A stretch of DNA of 64,000 bases, taken from positions 310,001-374,000 of the forward strand of contig JAFCMP010000046.1 of NCBI GenBank assembly GCA_017506865.1. Reading direction: 5' to 3'. The DNA is from Tribonema minus (taxonomy: Eukaryota > Sar > Xanthophyceae > Tribonematales > Tribonemataceae). Both the position numbers and the translations under genes were made by a program. The notes under the pieces were generated by a model, which worked only from the letters and a program-made list of their open reading frames with translations, was not told the DNA's origin and searched no databases. Below, in pieces: positions 25,101-36,057 of the stretch; position 1 is the first letter of the stretch, and each line of letters opens with the position of its first letter.

Positions 25101-28100
25101 GCTGCGGCAGCAGTAGCAGCAACAGCGGCGGCACGCCGAATTCAAGTGCGACGCTCGCACGCGTGCGCGCCTTGGCCATTGATGCGGCGCTGCTCAGCAA
25201 ACTCGTTGTGACCGCACATGCCCCTGCGTTGACAAGAATGCTCCATTGCTGAGCGCTGTCACACCATGTCCGCCCCAGCGCATCGCCAGCACGCGCTCTG
25301 GTTAAGGACTGCCACATGATGAGGCTGCGGTTAGGCGTGCGCACGAGGACCTGCGGCAGTTGCCAACAGCGACGCTGCTGCCTCTCACCTTTTCTGCTCA
25401 GATTTGCCAAATTTCCACTCAAGCTCGTCGAAGCCTGTCAAAATCTTGACGACGCAGACTGCTGCAGTGTGGTGCAAGACGTACCATGTGTTCATGCCGT
25501 GCCCGTGCCGCTCTGTCGCGACCGCAGGTGCCGGGCTACGACAAGACCAAGTACGCCTGCGAGCGCCTTGCGGCAGTGGCGTCAGACGGCACGCACGTCC
25601 CCATCTCCATGGTACGTATGTATCTGTGTACGGTGCTGCAATAGATGTTGACGAGACTAAACACCGTGGCAGAGTAGGACACCCAAGGTGGACCCAGTGC
25701 AAAGTGCAGAACAGCACTAGACCAGGGCAGGCTGGTATTGCAAAGAAGTGATCATTATGTAGATGCTTGTGCAAGTGGAGAAACAGTCCTGACGCAGGGT
25801 CGGAATAGTGCTGAACTGGTGCTGGACCAGTACATGGTGGACTAACAAGAGCAACGCCACTGTGGTGAGAACCTGTGCAGGTATGTAGGCCCATACAATG
25901 TAGGGCATGTACGTTTCATACTCCGTCAGATGTCGCATGTATGGATCTATGTATGGCGCTGCCGCTTTGGAACGGCAATCGATACTAGGTTTCTGCGCTT
26001 GAATGGCCGCCCCTCTTCCTGCTTTTGTCGCTGGCACGCCTGTACCTTGATGATGGGCGGACAGGATGACTTTGCTTGAAGCATGCACCGGTGCTGCCTG
26101 CTGACGTGTGGCTTCGATGCACACGCGTTTGTATCATCAAATTACACGAGCATTGTCATTTATAACACGGTGCATCATTGGCCCTCCTGCCTCTGCCCCC
26201 CACCCTCCCCCCTCCTCAACACACGCAGCTGTCGCTTTTCATACGCAGGTGTTTGCATCGTCAAATGAGACGAGCATCCTCATGAAGCGTGGAGCATCTT
26301 TGGCTCTCCCAACGTTATCTTCCGCCCCCTCCCCTCCCTAACACACGCCGCTGTCACTTTTCATGCGCAGGTGTACAGCAAAGACGTGTACGCCAACGGG
26401 CCCGCGTCGTGCAGTGCCCCGCTGATGCTCTACGGCTACGGCTCGTACGGGCACAGCATAGAGCCCGACTTTGACTACACGCGCCTGAGCTACCTCGACA
26501 GGGGCGTCGTGTTTGCGATGGCGCACATCCGCGGCGGCGGCGAGATGGGGCGCTCCTGGTGAGCGCGCTGCCGCACTGTTAGGGTTAGGGTTAGGGTTAG
26601 CTGACATGTACTTCAAAGTATCAATTTCTATCGCAGGGCTGCATGCTCAAAAAGTGATTGTGGGCCCCAATATGCGTGGCTGAGCGCATATGTAGCGGCC
26701 ATGGAGGTTGCCTCGGCGTTTGCCGGCGGCGAATGATGGGGGCTATGGGTGAGCGCTGCCGCAGCGTGCAATGCAGGGGTGTCGTACTTACCATCGTGCA
26801 CGTCCGCGGCGGCGGCGAGATGGGCCGCTCCTGGTGAGCGCTGCCGCACTGCTGATGCATATACAGGTCTCTCGCAGGGCTGCATGTCGAAGTCATCGTG
26901 TATTGTGTGTTGCAATCTGCGGCTGAGCCAATGCGGGCTCAGAGGCTGCCACGGCGTTCGCCGGCGGCGAATGTTGGGGGCTACGGGTGAGCGCTGCTGC
27001 AGGGTGCAGTGCACGCAGACATTAGCCGCCGTCCTGGTGCACTGCCGTGCTTGACCCACTGGTGCTCAATGCTGTGCGGTTGGCATAGCTCGCTGTCGTG
27101 ACGTCATGCCGGCTGGAACGCTCGATGTTGTGCGGATTGTGTGTATGTTGTGATGTCATGTGGATGGGACGCCTCGTGTGCGTGCCGCTCGCTCCGTAGA
27201 TGCCGGCAGAAGATGCTATGGTGTCAGGATACGGTGCTACGGTAGTCTGAGCGTGCCTTGCACGTTGCCTGCAAGCTCGCAGCATCGCAACGTGACGCCG
27301 CAGGCGCTTGAGCACCGCAGGGGTGATACATGGTGGCCACGGTTTTGAAGAAGTTGAGAGATGCGGAACACTGCCATTGACATGCGCTTACGTGCGGCAC
27401 GTGTACCTAGCTGCCCTGTCTGCGTGCACTCAGGGTCAGCATGCTTGCTATATATCTGGCCTCAACCAAAACATGATTGCTATGCGTGCTCACGCATTTG
27501 TGTGACGCCGAGAATGATGCACACGCCTGATGGCTTTGACACCTGGTGCCTTTGAACGCCGCAGGTATGAGGACGAGGGGAAGCTCAAGACCAAGCTCAA
27601 CACATTCACCGACTTTGTCGCGTGCGCGGAGCACCTCATCGCTCAGGCAAGTTCAACTTCAACCTCGAGCGAGTCGATACTGTTGAGCGGTGTGTCTGTG
27701 CTTTGAAGCGTCAGTAGCTCGCCGCTTTGACCAATGCGATGCCGCGCCGCGACGCGCGCACACCGGTGACAGTACTGTTTCAACTTCAAAGGGGCGTGCT
27801 GCATGCGATCAAGTGGCATCGCCTAAGCGCGGCCCGTGGCACGTGCGCAGGGTTGGTAACATTGAATGCGCAGCACACGTGTGAACGTCGCGCATGCGCC
27901 TGCAACTCCGGAGTACACTTTCATGGCGTATACTGCGCATGGTCTGCCATTCCCACGGTGCTGCAGGACGTTGCCGCGCCAGTCAACTGCGGCCTCAGCA
28001 ACTGCTTTTTTCAGCACTTTTGTGACAGAAGCGCCACGTGCTGAACACTGCCGCGTGCTGAGCAGTGAGCACTGGCCGTAATCACCCGCGCCGCCCGTGA

Positions 28101-31100
28101 CACGACGCGGCGAGCGGGCGCCCTACTGAGCGCTGCTTTGTCACAGCAGCAGCGCTGAGCTCCGCCCCTGTGCTGCATCATGCACATACCATTTCTGCGT
28201 CCCCTCGCTCTGTCTGTCCACTCGCTGCCACATGCTGAGCGATGCGCTTGCCGTTCCTCTAACGCCCCGTTTCTGTCTCCTCTCTGTGTGTGTTTTCCTC
28301 TCAGGGCATCACCGCGCCCGACAGGATGGCGCTGTGCGGGCGCAGCGCTGGCGGCCTGCTCGTGGGCGCCGTCGTCAACATGCGCCCGGATCTCTTCCGG
28401 GTGAGAGCTGCTGCTGCTGCTGCTGCTCATGCTCCGCGATGCTGCACGTTCACGATGGCAAGGATAGCTGCCGCGCCGCTGCTGCTGCTGCTGCTGCGAC
28501 GCTGCGTGTTCACGACAGCAAGGATGCGATCTTGGTAAATGTCAACAGAACATGCGCACGCGGTGTCTGCGGCTGGCGCTCGCGTTGCCGACGCCCTGGG
28601 GCCTCCGTCAGTAGAGCTTCACGTGCAACTTTAAGCTGCGGTTGTCCCTGACTGCAAGCGCTGTAGCCGCTGTTCTTTTGCACGCCTGCATGCCGCAAAC
28701 AATGCCTGGATACTCGAGAGTGCCACCCAGCATAGGCTTGTAGAGCTATTGCACTGGTGCATGCTCTGACAGTCTTGTTGTCCATGGAAAGGAAGACATG
28801 ATGCACACATAGTTTCTTTGACCGACTACGCTTTGCAGGAATCTATACACATGCACCTGGTCTCTTTTTTATGCACCAATCATGATCACATCATAGTGCT
28901 TTTGTGATTCTGGTTGCAGGTGCAACGCAAGCAATGCCTTTGTTGCAGCATTTCAACCAGAATCGCTTCCAATGGTGCTGGCTTGTGCTTTGCTAGGCTG
29001 CTGTAGGATTCTGCTGGTGCGTTCCGGCACTGACATTAGCTTGCCTGTGGTCCCTGCTGCTCCTTTTGTTGACTGCTGTATGCAGGCGGCAGTGGCGGAC
29101 GTGCCATTGTGAGTGACCAATCAGTTCTCAAAAACTGCTTTACTGTTTGGCATCATGATTTCGATGCGAATTGGTTGTTAGGTGGCAGGCTCTGTGTCGC
29201 CAGGTGTGGCTGCGCGTAGTCACACAGAGCTGAAGTTGCGCGTAGTCACACAGAGCTGAAGTTGCGCGCAGTCGCCAGATTCAGCTGCCTGCACAATCCT
29301 GAAGTTGTGCACAAGGCTATGCAGCACACATTGCATGCGGTCCCGCTGCAATGACCTGCCGTGTTAGGGTCAGGGTCAGTTAGGGCTAGGGCTTGATGAA
29401 ACTGAGCGCTGTCCCAGCGCAATGACCTGCGGTGGCTGCCTAATGGTCCTGAGCATTGGTATGTATGTGCCTCTGCATGCTCCGCGCTCCTCGCGCTCGG
29501 ATCTGTTACTGGCGCACTGCGAGCACCCATTCAAACGGCCTGAATGGCTGGTTGCTCGCTTGCAGATGTGTCCGCGTCACGAAGTAGCCATAGTCGTGCT
29601 GCTTGCCGCTGACAAGGGACCAGGCCCAAGGGACCAGGCCCTGCGCAGCTGCCCTTCTTCGCAAAAGTGCCGCGTGCCTCGGTGCCCATCTTTTTCAGCG
29701 ACTTCACTACCCATGTGACGTTGGCAGACCGCGCAGCAGAGTGACTGGTTTGCGCCGCTTTCAACGTGGCACATGTCAGCAGGGCGGCGCACGCGCGGCG
29801 CTGCTGAACGGCAGTTCCTCAACAAACGCCCGCCGCCACTTACAGCTGACCATAAACGTGTTGTGCTGCTCGCCGCTGCTGTCGTGTGCCGCCCCGCAGC
29901 GTGGACGTGATCAACAGCATGTGCGACGAGACGATCCCGCTGAGTGAGTGCCCACTGCCTACGCTGACTCTCACTCGCTGCTTGAACCCTCGGCAGCAGG
30001 AACCAGTGCCACTATGCACTGGTTGCGTCGCGCGCTGTTTGACATGCCGTTGTCATTTCGCAGCACGGTCGAGCTCAAGGTCAGGTTCAGGGTTAGAGTT
30101 ACCTGCCCTGTGTGCTATTCGACCATTTCATTATCATTGTCACAATGAGGTCGAGCGTTGCTGGTGCTGAGTGAGTTCCCGGTGACCAACCTGCGCTTCG
30201 CAAGCTGTTTCAACGGAGCATGAGCGCTGTCGTGCATTTTCTGTGGCGCATGTCGGCCATGACATCATCACGTGACACCGCTGTTCAGCTCGGCGAGTAC
30301 TGTGATAGACGCTGCCACGTGCCTGCTTCAGGGAGTATGCTTCCTGTCTAATGTGCCTTCACGAGGTGCTCTGCATCTAGAATGATGGGCAATCATCTGC
30401 TTGGCTCGTTGCCTTGCGCTGCCTTCGCAGCCGTGGCATGGTTGCAAGGGGCGTGTCTTGCAGAAGCTGATGGAACCATCTGCCTTGCCGTGTGTTCTCA
30501 CTGTGCATCTGTCGTCTGCCTGCGCTGCCGCATTCTGCAACAGCCGTCACCGAATGGGAAGAGTGGGGCAACCCCAATGAGGTAAGGTTTTTGTCATACT
30601 TTGAAGTATCAGGCGCATGTGTGGTGATTCTAAGCAGCTGTGCAGTAACTTCAAGAAGCCGATTCACGTTACGCCTCGCACGCCAGTTGCCCCAAGTGCT
30701 CACAAAGTGTATCACGGAGTCCAACAACAGCGTTGGACGCACACGTCCGCTTACGCTGCTGCATGCTGCCGCAGCTGTTGAGCTTGCGCCGACAGATACT
30801 GAGGCTGAGTCACGCTGCAAAGCACGAGTTAGGGTTGGGGTTAGCCCTGACCCCGGCCCTGATCTTGTCGCAGCAGCGCACAATGCTATGCAAGTGGCTC
30901 TGTGCACTCTGAAAGCGCACCTTTGCTCTGAAAGTGCACCCTTGCACGTGAGGAGACATGTCCGGCGCACGTGCGGACACGGGCAATCATCCTGACCGCA
31001 TGCCATCGCGTGCGCTGCAGTCACAGCCTGCGCCCCTTCGCCGCGCGCGCTGGCAGCAGTGCTCATGTGCGACCCACCATCGCGCCGCCACGCGTGCTGC

Positions 31101-33579
31101 AGCCACACAAGCCCCTCAACTGCAGTGCTCAGGGTCCATCCGCAGCACGCGCACATGGCAGCAGTCGCGTTGAGCATCACTGTCGCCATGTGCTGCCTCT
31201 GTCCCCCCCTGTAATGCTGCTTGCGGCACGCGCAGGCAAAGTACCACGACTACATGTGCAGCTACTCGCCGTACGACAACATCAAGGCGCAGGACTACCC
31301 GGCGATGCTCGTCACGGGTGGCCTGTGGGACCCGCGCGTCGCATACTGGGAGCCAGGTGAGATAACATCCGTATATGATGGCACACGCAGTGATGAAAAC
31401 GATTCAAAAGATCGTAGAGCTCTAGGTGACAAGGGGTGGGTAGCCGCAAGTGCCTTGCACTAATAACCGCGGTCGCCGCTGCAGTGATACTGTATCACTG
31501 ATGTATGAATACACGTCCCATAATCCGCGCGTGGCGTACTGGGAGCCAGGTGAGATAACGTTCGTATATGGCGGCGAATTATCTTATGTTTACTTGGGCA
31601 TACGTCCCACTCTTGACAGTTCTGTGCCCGTCCACTGGTGTACTTTAAAGCATCATTCGCGCGTGGAGTACTGGGAGCCATGCGAGAGAACCTCCATACA
31701 TGACAGCAAATTTGTGATGCTGTTCTGGATACACCTGTTACACAACCACCAATCCCCTCGTACCGATACTGTAAATGAAGCTGGATGAAGCAGGCACGAG
31801 GGCGCCTACGGCCTCAAGTGAATATTCTCATAGTGTCTATGTGGATAAATCTTTTTGAGAAGCGCACTACACATTTTGTGCCTCGCATCGGGGTACTTTG
31901 GAGTGTGCAATGTAGGGAAGCTTGATGTGCTGCGGGGCAGTTACACGCAATGACATGCATGCCTGGGGTGAGCCAGGTGGGATTTTCTACATGGCCAGTC
32001 ATTCCTGTGCGTCCCAGTGGTTATGGTCAAGCTTCATTTGGTTAAACATTTCTCAGTAGTCTGCACACACTACAGCTGCCTTGCTGTGGACAGTACACCG
32101 CATACTTGAGATTGATGATGAACTCATGTCGGTTGTTCCCCCTGCATTCCGGACAGTGCCATCGTTGCACAGTCAATGTTGTGTACCTGCGTCGTGCGAC
32201 CTGCATGCAGAAGCACATTTTGCATGCACATGCCCAATTTCAACTGCATGATGATGGGCCGTTCATGCAGGCTGTTGTCAACTGCACCAGTTGCTTTGCA
32301 ACTTTGAGCTCCGTACGGCTATGACTGGGCAACGCTGGCCTCACCCGTGATGCTGTGGCCATACTGCAGGGCCAGCAAGGGTGATTCATGATCCTCATCC
32401 CTTATCCTGAGCCTGACCCATATCAGCGCAATGCCACTATCGCCACAGAACCTCAACCTTGCAGAAGTGCGCCGCTCATTTGAGTGCCCGGATGCTTGTG
32501 TGCGCCTTCGCCTGCTGCAGCCAAATTTGTGGCCAAGCTCCGTGAGCTCAAGACGGACAACAACCCAGTGCTCCTTAAGGCAAGTGCAGCTTTGAGCGCA
32601 TTAGACGTACACCTAATATGTGGCTCGTGAGCAGATATGCATGGATTGCGCCCTGCATCTGTCAGTGCGCAGATCATTAGCTGCCATGCGCCCTTGCCGG
32701 AGGCAGGGTCAGGAGAGTTTGGCGTTGTTTCTGTACATCCTTCTGTAGAGAACGCATGAGTGCACGGGCTGCTGATGAGGAGGACGCATCTGGCCTCCTA
32801 CAGGGGCCGCATGTGTTTCAGCCAAGTGCTGGCACATGTAGCTTGCTGTGTGCTGAGCGCTGACATGTTGTGTAGCCTGCGTCCAGTGCATGGCCGGCTG
32901 TCTACTTTGAGTAATAACGTGCACTGAGCCTCCCAGAAGCGCGCACTGTACCTCGCATATCCCCTAGAGAACGATCGCTCCATTGAACGTGCAGCGGCAG
33001 TCGGCACTGCACGCACTTTAGTGTAGGCACGCTCGCATGATAGGGCAAGCCATTGAGGTTTCTGCAGTCTGACAGACTACATGCGTGCAGCAGTTTGTGA
33101 AATAGGTGACCACGCGCGCCTGTCTGCTTCATGACGTGTTGCTTCGTCAGCCATGCCGCCCATTTGGCACACCTTTACGCGCCCGTTGCCAGTGTGAGAA
33201 AATGTGGACGGGCGGCGGGCACTTCCTCAGCTATTGTTAATCCCCGCAGTCACCAGGCGTACACAGAGTCTATTCATGTACGGCAGCAGGTCCTGTGCGC
33301 TACATGAGCTCAAGCATGCTGACTCTACCCTCATAGGCGTCTGATGCGCCCCGCATTTCCGTCGCTTCCTTGCATGGCCAGTGGCACTTGCTGGCAGCGT
33401 GGCTAACGTGCACCTCATGTGTGTATGTCGCGTTTCATTGCCAGATCGACATGAGCGCTGGCCACTTCAGCGCGAGCGACCGGTACAAGTACTTGCAGGA
33501 GCGCGCATTTGAGTTCGCGTTCGTCCTAGACCAGCTCGGCGCAACAGCGCTCAGGCAGGGCTCCGCATCCAAGCTCTAG
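16135..33579 (+). CDS. Oligopeptidase B (S9A prolyl-oligopeptidase family), complete, 20 exons
   Basis: A serine peptidase expected to cut small peptides after Arg/Lys. Exons: 16135-16256, 16556-16668, 16938-17107, 17514-17747, 19503-19580, 20410-20553, 21729-21910, 22655-22799, 23627-23755, 24519-24587, 25528-25611, 26371-26558, 27565-27646, 28305-28400, 29086-29108, 29900-29943, 30544-30581, 31236-31356, 32521-32579, 33445-33579; 751 residues, all phases join. [15 protein letters not shown] and the propeller segments match the family. The catalytic domain has [18 protein letters not shown] (Ser594), [12 protein letters not shown] (Asp679) and SAGHF (His714); spacings of 85 and 35 match bacterial and trypanosome enzymes. 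The N-terminus ([19 protein letters not shown]) is a signal peptide or anchor, so it may enter the secretory route. Exons 13 and 19 use GC donors; exon 15 is 23 nt. Several exon ends are repeated in introns. Confidence 0.93.
17690..18195 (+). repeat. Four tandem copies of oligopeptidase B exon-4 end plus donor
   Basis: GGCTACGAGACGTACGAGAT (GYETYEI) through GGCGAGATG|GTGCGT at 17748 recurs with donors at 17934 and 18074. A decayed fourth copy ([15 protein letters not shown]) lies near 18140-18190. Reading frame and donor are kept in copies 2 and 3. The spacings are 186, 140 and ~110 bp. Confidence 0.9.
20149..20378 (+). repeat. Two ~120-bp tandem units in oligopeptidase B intron 5
   Basis: Units starting near 20149 and 20268 share GTACTCC[CT]GTGCTCA, CATCGGCAGCGCGC and GCGAGCTCTGACG. 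They contain no exon sequence. Confidence 0.6.
20385..20409 (+). repeat. CCCTAA telomere-like tract directly before an acceptor
   Basis: ACCCTAGCCCTAACCCTAAC plus CCTTCAG ends at the acceptor of oligopeptidase B exon 6 (20410). The tract supplies several CTAAC pentamers, which match a typical branch-point consensus. Confidence 0.75.
21380..21790 (+). repeat. Three tandem copies of acceptor plus oligopeptidase B exon-7 start
   Basis: GGCAAGACCACGAACGAGGT-like sequence (AGKTT[NS]EVHL.DLQ) follows a GCAG acceptor at 21392, 21552 and 21729. Only the third copy continues into a full exon. Copies 1 and 2 run out after CTGCAAG or CTGCAG. Each copy is preceded by a C-rich stretch. The spacings are 160 and 177 bp. 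Confidence 0.9.
21880..22235 (+). repeat. Four or more tandem copies of oligopeptidase B exon-7 end plus donor
   Basis: GACGGCTGCAAGAACAG|GTATGTAGGT at 21910 recurs near 22017 (GCATGT), 22121 (GTATGTAGGT) and, decayed, 22222. Each is followed by AGCGCTG[CT]GCTGCA. The spacing is about 105 bp. This exon therefore has junction copies on both sides. Confidence 0.85.
22515..22690 (+). repeat. Two copies of acceptor plus oligopeptidase B exon-8 start
   Basis: TGACGCGCCGCGCCGCGCAG|CAAGCTCGTG occurs at 22541 (as TGATGCGCC...) and at the true start, 22655. The spacing is 114 bp. Confidence 0.75.
23030..23310 (+). repeat. Two ~158-bp tandem units in oligopeptidase B intron 8
   Basis: ACGCTTCGCCCTCTG, GCGCGT and GCAGGAGCC recur at about 23077 and 23235, with related flanks. 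They contain no exon sequence. Confidence 0.6.
26520..27000 (+). repeat. Four tandem copies of oligopeptidase B exon-12 end plus donor
   Basis: GGCGGCGAGATGGGGCGCTC|CTG|GTGAGC at 26559 recurs almost exactly with its donor at 26834. Two diverged copies (GCCGGCGGCGAATG..GGGGGCTA, GTGAGC at about 26749 and 26987) lie beside it. All keep GGTGAGCGCTGC. Confidence 0.85.
26578..26601. repeat. TTAGGG telomere-like tract
   Basis: Three perfect TTAGGG units lie in oligopeptidase B intron 12, about 20 bp after the donor of exon 12. Degenerate tracts also occur near 23441, 23478, 23566, 29363, 30828, 38070 and 40148. Confidence 0.8.
28405..28540 (+). repeat. CTG tracts with a duplicated 65-bp unit
   Basis: (GCT)n followed by GTTCACGA[TC][GA]GCAAGGAT occurs twice, just after the exon-14 donor. 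Confidence 0.6.
29207..29276 (+). repeat. Short tandem repeat, ~27-bp unit, 2.5 copies
   Basis: GCGCGTAGTCACACAGAGCT plus GAAGTT is repeated within oligopeptidase B intron 15. Confidence 0.75.
31322..31692 (+). repeat. Three tandem copies of oligopeptidase B exon-18 end plus donor
   Basis: CGCGTCGCATACTGGGAGCC|AG|GTGAGATAAC at 31357 recurs at 31550 with GTGAGATAAC intact, and near 31682 with a changed junction (CCATGCGAGAG). The spacings are 193 and 132 bp. The copied peptide RVAYWEP flanks the catalytic Asp. Confidence 0.9.
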
Positions 33580-34644
33580 ATGCCGCACCACACACACACA
33601 CACACACCTTGCGCCATTTTGCGACTCAGTTTTGTTGTGCAAGGCGCATGCGGGGTGTGTGCCCCTTTCGGATTCCGCCGCGGCATTTGCAGTCAGTGCC
33701 GTTGAGGCCACTGGTGTGTGTAGTGAGTCCACTAGTGACGCGCGGTGTTCGTGGCCCTGTCATGGTTGCGAGCTCCGCTTATTCAAATGGCGAATACATA
33801 CATGCACCGGCTCAAGAAGCACAGGCGCTTTGACTCTTTGCCTGCGCCGTGAAGCATTGCACCTCGCGCTCTTGCTTGAAACCTGACACAATCAAGCTGC
33901 TTGTGCCCAGGAGCGGTGGCTGGTCAGCATTGCGTCAGTACATGTCACGAAAACCCATAGCATTGTTGGAATGCGCAACAATGTGAGAGGAGCAAGCTGC
34001 CAGGGCCATCATGCCATTGGCGCTAGACTTGCTAACGCAGATGGGCATCATTGCCAACCATTGAAGGCGTTGTGTACGCGTTGTAGCGTGAGTGCGGCAT
34101 TGCGCATTATCAATGATGTTATTGCAGGGTGATGTAGCTGCTATTGGAGCCAACACCACTCTCAGTCAGCAGCCGCACACCATTGGAACGTCATCAGATT
34201 GCCTGCGCGTAATGTCCCCAACGGTCGCAGTGGCCACCCATAACATAGCGGCTGGTGCTGCCAGCAGCCTATCCATGCGTGGTACCCAGGGCAATGCTGG
34301 AGCCTACTGCATCTGGCCCCGCATGTTGGCAGGCTTGAGTAACGCGCAGGCACTCTGTCGATAGCTAGCTCGAGAGGCTTTGCCACAGCTCACATGGACG
34401 GCAAACCTGATGCAGACCACCCCGCTCCCAGATGCGCTTGGCACAAACAGCTCGACGAAGAGTCTATTTTAGAAGATGAAACATGGCCAGCGTGGAGCAT
34501 CCTGGCGTCACCAGCTGAGCCTGACCGAGGCTACCGTGCCGTCAGCACCCTCAAAATTGTAGGATTTGTTGGGTCTGCTTCAACGGCCACCCCCACCCAC
34601 AGTATCACAGCAGCCGTTGAAGGGAGTCACCGCGCAGAAGAGAG

Positions 34645-35323
34645 TCACACGCTGCCGAAAGGAATCATATGGGCGTCCTCAGGTATGCGGAGGAGCTGGG
34701 ACGCCATGCCCAAGGCTTTAACGCCTGCACTGGCGCTGTGGTCGGGCATGCAGCCATGCTCGACCAGCCACTGCAGCACGTCCCGGTGCCCGTCCACCAC
34801 AGCGCCAGTGCAGCCGTTGTTGCCTTGGGCTAGGCGTCCTAACTCCTCCGCATACCTTAGGATGCCCATATCGTTATTTTTGGCAGCGACGAAGACCACT
34901 TCGCCGTTCCACTCGCAGCCATCAGCCGTCAACTGCTTAAGCAAGTCTTCGTGGCCAGCTTCAGCAGCTGCGGCCGTGGCCTTCCTACTAAAAGGCACGC
35001 CGTGGTGCCGCAAAAACTGGACGAGGCTGTACTGCCCCGTCATGGCTGCACGAGCCATGAAGTCGTTCTTGGCTTTGGGGCAGCCACTCCCAGTGCCCAC
35101 AGTATGTGCTGCTGCTGCAGCCGCACTGTGGCATTGCCTTGAAGGCCTCGAGGGCCTCCAGCGGCACCACCGTCCTCGTGTTGCCGTCTTTCATGTCCGG
35201 AAAGACCTGGCGCATGTGTTTATTGACGGCCATGTACAAGAAGCACAACCTGGGGTGCACAAAGTCAACAACAGGTCCCCGGACATCCTTGTTGACTGTG
35301 CAAAAAGAATGATCAAGGGACAT
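34645..35323 (-). pseudogene. Ankyrin-repeat protein with F-box-like head (copy C), one frame break
   Basis: The frame from ATG 35323 encodes VNKDVRGPVVDFVHPRLCFL and MAVNKHMRQVFPDMKDG, the head shared with copies A and B. The frame from about 35100 to 34645 encodes ankyrin repeats (AAAEAGHEDLLKQLTADGC, GHRDVLQWLVEHGC). One base appears missing near 35090-35100 relative to the head-to-repeat join. The C-terminal repeats of copy A are absent. The long plus-strand frame over 34394-35374 is its antisense shadow. It lies between the ends of oligopeptidase B and the CGL160-like gene. Confidence 0.65.
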
Positions 35324-36057
35324 ACATGCATGAGCAGGCCGGATGCTGTTGAATTACAGAGTGCTTGCAGGTGATGTACACGGATTTGGCCAAGTGCCCT
35401 GAAGTGTGTTGCATCCTTACCAGCGCATTAGTTTCACGTTATGGCGCTCTGGTTGTTCAAGGCAGGCGGTCACTGGTGCACAAAAGTGAGCATCACAGTA
35501 GCCACCGAGTCAGGCAACCAAAACGTGATTCATGAATCATTTTTACAAGGTGACCGCTGTTTACGAGGTGACCACTGTACTGCAGTGTTACAGTACCTGC
35601 AGGCTTTTCAAAGACATTGCAGCAGAGTTAAAGTTGTGCAGGCGCGCACCGCGTTCAAGTATGGTCACAAGCATTGGCACTCGACACCAAAGTGTTGTGC
35701 GGATAAGCTCCTCAGCTCCCATGAACACGTGCAAGAGGGCTTTGGCTGTCAAGGGTGACTCTCCATTTCCCAAAAGACAAAGGAAACGTCTCGTACCCTT
35801 CAGCTTAAGAATAAATGTCCATTCACAGTGCTGGCAAAGGGGCATCGAGGTGAGCACGCATGTGGCGCTCATGGCAACCAACACCCATCATCTACACTGA
35901 GACGGGACGTCCTTCAGCCAAACGCGCCGGCAATCCCCATTCGTAATGGCGTTTGAACCTTGAAGTTCAGCCCCTAGGTGCGCGCTCTACTTTAGGAAGC
36001 ATCCCCCGACCCCCTCGCTTTGTCGCTTTTGCGTTCGCCGTCAAGCGCGTCGCGGCA
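35324..36057. other. Stretch without a supported gene
   Basis: This lies between ankyrin copy C and the stop codon of the CGL160-like gene. Only short unrecognised frames are present. Confidence 0.35.

Noticed and set aside
30377-31189. 270-codon minus-strand ORF inside oligopeptidase B
   Set aside because: It is antisense to two well-supported exon regions and low in recognisable features; chance in GC-rich sequence.
34394-35374. 326-codon plus-strand ORF
   Set aside because: It is fully antisense to ankyrin copy C, whose repeats are recognisable; the plus frame has no domain.
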